This document shows positions 63,721-64,000 of a stretch of 64,000 nt of DNA, in pieces. Location of the stretch: NCBI GenBank assembly GCA_039000515.1, contig JBCFYV010000100.1, forward strand, positions 30,368,421 to 30,432,420, read 5' to 3'. Both the position numbers and the translations under genes were made by a program. Origin of the DNA: Timema cristinae (taxonomy: Eukaryota > Arthropoda > Insecta > Phasmatodea > Timematidae). Numbering within the stretch: position 1 is the first letter of the stretch; each line of letters starts with the position of its first letter. The notes beneath the pieces are model-generated. The model was not told the origin of the DNA, did no database searches, and saw only the letters and a program-made list of their open reading frames with translations.

Positions 63721-64000
63721 GGGAAAATTATATTTAAAATGGATTAAAAAATAAATTAGTAAACTTTGTAAATTTGAATCAATCATGAAGTTATGTAAAA
63801 CGTAAAGTTACACATCAGACACAAATCAAATATAAATTTGTAGCAAAATGTTGTGTTGGAAAAAAAAAAAAAAAGTTAAGTGTATTCTAATTTTATTTAT
63901 AATTGTAAAATAGGTTTAACTTCTGCCAATAATATAAAAAAGGAGATTAAGTACAGGCCTCTATCAGTTTTAAATATGAATTCTTTCAAAATGTATTTAT
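63721..64000. other. Unassigned; intron-like AT-rich end of window
   Basis: No features beyond the acceptor noted at the left. An A-run lies at 63860-63874. Confidence 0.35.

Overview
The window looks like repeat-rich nuclear DNA from an invertebrate animal, most probably an arthropod with a large genome. The evidence is AT-rich sequence, very many tRNA-derived SINEs, BEL/Pao and Ty1/copia retrotransposon remnants, Helitrons with TC...CTAG ends, Tc1/mariner- and hAT-type MITEs, and 3'-end scraps of LINE reverse transcriptases. I cannot name the species. No intact host protein-coding gene is visible. Everything is read by eye, so family names rest on motifs and termini, not on searches.

Layout. 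1-1.1 kb: SINE pieces. 1.85-6.34 kb: decayed Ty1/copia element with LTRs. 7.9-8.7 kb: LINE reverse-transcriptase remnant (minus strand). 9.0-11.3 kb: a 2.3-kb element with terminal inverted repeats carrying a 65-bp minisatellite. 13.30-19.67 kb: a complete but dead BEL/Pao retrotransposon with a 5-bp target duplication and a SINE inserted in its integrase end. 19.8-22.4 kb: nested and mosaic SINEs. 23.46-24.80 kb: two hAT-like elements, one set against the end of the other. 26-34.8 kb: dense SINEs, a Helitron inside a SINE, a TA-flanked MITE. 35.1-36.8 kb: a (TA)n tract and two Helitron-type sequences. 37.4-39.1 kb: a broken gene with an OTU-protease-like domain followed by about 22 tandem 45-bp units. 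40.6-41.1 kb: minisatellite. 41.8-52.5 kb: MITEs, SINEs and a Helitron nested in a Helitron. 53-60.8 kb: LINE tails, SINEs, and a hAT MITE inside a SINE head. 62.3-63.2 kb: a FEN/PIN-nuclease-like reading frame interrupted by a single TGA.

The most interesting structure is the SINE community. At least five tRNA-like heads (here called A, B, C, D, E) are joined to a small set of interchangeable bodies and 3' tails. A, B and E share one tail that can fold as a hairpin. C and D2 share a second tail. D1 and D2 share head and body but differ in tail. Several copies have exact 8-14 bp target duplications, and some are 5'-truncated, as expected for LINE-driven target-primed insertion. All family letters are mine. 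The nesting gives a relative insertion order at several loci.
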